Of a stretch of DNA of 14,518 nt, positions 14,000 to 14,518 are shown in pieces (position 1 is the stretch's first letter; each line of letters opens with the position of its first letter). A program made the position numbers and the translations under genes. The notes beneath the pieces were generated by a model that saw nothing but the letters and a program-made list of their open reading frames with translations, ran no database searches and was not told where the DNA came from. Where the stretch lies: the NCBI GenBank assembly GCA_009774345.1, contig VSNR01000112.1, positions 1 through 14,518 on the forward strand, written 5' to 3'. This stretch comes from Lachnospiraceae bacterium. GTDB lineage: Bacteria > Bacillota > Clostridia > Lachnospirales > Lachnospiraceae.

Positions 14000-14030
14000 T
14001 GCGAAAAACTTTCATATGTGGTTTTTCGTA
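14000..14030. promoter_or_regulatory. Inverted repeat upstream of the accessory gene
   Basis: TGCGAAAAAC (14000-14009) and GTTTTTCGTA (14021-14030) are complementary at 9 of 10 positions with an 11-base spacer. It lies about 60 bases upstream of the 77-aa gene start on the - strand, so it could be an operator or a leader hairpin. Confidence 0.4.
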
Positions 14031-14243
14031 TTGGCGCCCGTGTGCATAAATAAAGCCGGACAAAGAGAATCAGCAACGAAGTCCGGCAACGGACACCGTA
14101 AAACCTGCAATCTAATGTCTGGCTTATTATTTTTCTTTTTTCTATTTTCTTTGAATTTTTTGTTGCTTTCGTTGTCAGTAGTTATAAAAATAACAACAAA
14201 GCCTGTAAATATCAGCATTTCCGGGCAGGAGAGAAGCAGATTT

Positions 14244-14290
14244 CCCGGCAACGAACCCGACAACGAAGTGGCAACCTACCCGACAACCAA
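14244..14290 (+). repeat. Iteron-like tandem repeats, about 12 bp
   Basis: Four direct units follow one another: CCCGGCAACGAA (14244-14255), CCCGACAACGAA (14256-14267), GTGGCAACCTA (14268-14278) and CCCGACAACCAA (14279-14290). Related units occur at 14071-14094 in the same orientation, and inverted at 14369-14380 and 14384-14395 inside the neighbouring gene. Binding sites for an element replication or transfer protein are one explanation. Confidence 0.55.
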
Positions 14291-14299
14291 CGCTTAAAA

Positions 14300-14518
14300 T
14301 CATTCCATCCACTCCTTGGGTATCCCCATCTGCTGGGCTTCTTTTTCTGTCAGTTCCGAAAAATCAGCTTCGTTGCCGGGTGGTTCGTTGCCGGAATCCG
14401 CAATGCGTTCCCAGCCTTTCTGTCTGCCATACCCATCAAACGCCCTCGGATTGGAAAAATACCGCCAGCCTGTGACTGCCGTATTCATAATCTCGTTAAT
14501 GTCGTGAATCTGCCAGCG
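14300..14518 (-). CDS. C-terminal part of an element-encoded protein (5' outside the window)
   Basis: The frame is open from the window edge to a stop at 14300-14302 and encodes about 72 residues: WQIHDINEIMNTAVTGWRYF, then SNPRAFDGYGRQKGWERIAD, then ELTEKEAQQMGIPKEWME. A linker with two GNE motifs (SGNEPPGNEADF) is encoded by the same CGGCAACGAA units seen in the nearby non-coding repeats. The aromatic layout recalls the tail of DnaD-type or other replication proteins of integrative elements, but too little is visible to name it. It runs in the same direction as the recombinase. Confidence 0.6.
   Translation of the reverse strand, partial: RWQIHDINEIMNTAVTGWRYFSNPRAFDGYGRQKGWERIADSGNEPPGNEADFSELTEKEAQQMGIPKEWME

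Larger units (their letters stand above)
13939..14299. other. Non-coding element segment with inverted repeats
   Basis: I see no convincing gene in these 361 bases; overlapping open frames on both strands lack ribosome binding sites and read through an A/T-rich run at about 14125-14190. It does hold a 10 bp inverted repeat (14000-14009 / 14021-14030), two mutually exclusive hairpins (14055-14094) and an iteron-like array (14244-14290). It is a plausible control or origin region of the element. Confidence 0.55.
12037..14518 (-). mobile_element. Terminal part of an integrative element (ICE or IME)
   Basis: An outward-facing large serine recombinase, a small accessory gene, a non-coding repeat segment and the tail of another element gene run in the same direction to the window edge. 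One boundary should lie just beyond the recombinase stop, somewhere between about 12003 and 12037, where a host-side ORF is interrupted. The exact attachment core cannot be defined because the other end is outside the window. Confidence 0.75.

Noticed and set aside
14012..14297. Overlapping open frames on both strands in the element control region
   Set aside because: Neither has a ribosome binding site. The + frame is a Phe/Leu run produced by an A/T-rich tract followed by the iteron-like repeats.

Overview
This window looks like accessory DNA from a Gram-positive gut Clostridium-type bacterium, most likely a Lachnospiraceae member. Supporting signs are strong GGAGG-type ribosome binding sites, LytTR regulators, a lipoprotein with a Gram-positive style lipobox, a YTG-repeat surface protein with doubled CxxC segments, an AAA-ATPase-like/PD-(D/E)XK protein, and a TndX/TnpX-like large serine recombinase. 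There are no rRNA or tRNA genes and no CRISPR array. The window is a patchwork of truncated, fused and relic genes that has been rearranged repeatedly.

Region A (1-4510, + strand) is a run of small, mostly unnamed genes. It opens with half of a LytTR DNA-binding domain joined in frame to a protein that resembles the Lachnospiraceae DUF6033 type and is itself cut short by a one-base frameshift. Two soluble proteins follow (818-1663 and 1794-2753). Next come a gene fragment, two small ORFs (the second resembling polymorphic-toxin immunity proteins), a lipoprotein and a relic segment. A 45-60 bp repeat recurs at 2787, 3699 and 4324, with a shorter trace at 1728, and it sits at the seams between these genes.

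Region B (4521-9051) starts with a XRE-type regulator carrying a GyrI-like effector domain, with its own promoter and terminator. Next are a headless LytTR regulator on the - strand and a 1112-codon surface protein on the + strand that lacks its signal peptide. The two face head to head and meet at about 5700-5720, as expected if one deletion removed the shared divergent promoter region and both 5' ends.

Region C (9068-12047, + strand) holds a consensus promoter overlapped by a near-perfect 16 bp dyad. It precedes an ATPase-like protein with a C-terminal PD-(D/E)XK domain, a second separate PD-(D/E)XK-type protein, and a small Trp-rich partner ORF that overlaps it by 14 bp. This nuclease-rich cluster is the best candidate for an undescribed system, possibly defence related, although no function can be proved from sequence alone.

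Region D (12037-14518, - strand) is the end of an integrative element: a serine recombinase at the terminus, a 77-residue accessory protein whose stop codon abuts the recombinase start, a 361 bp non-coding segment with iteron-like and inverted repeats, and the C-terminus of a protein running off the window. The insertion probably cut the 3' end of the small partner gene in region C.
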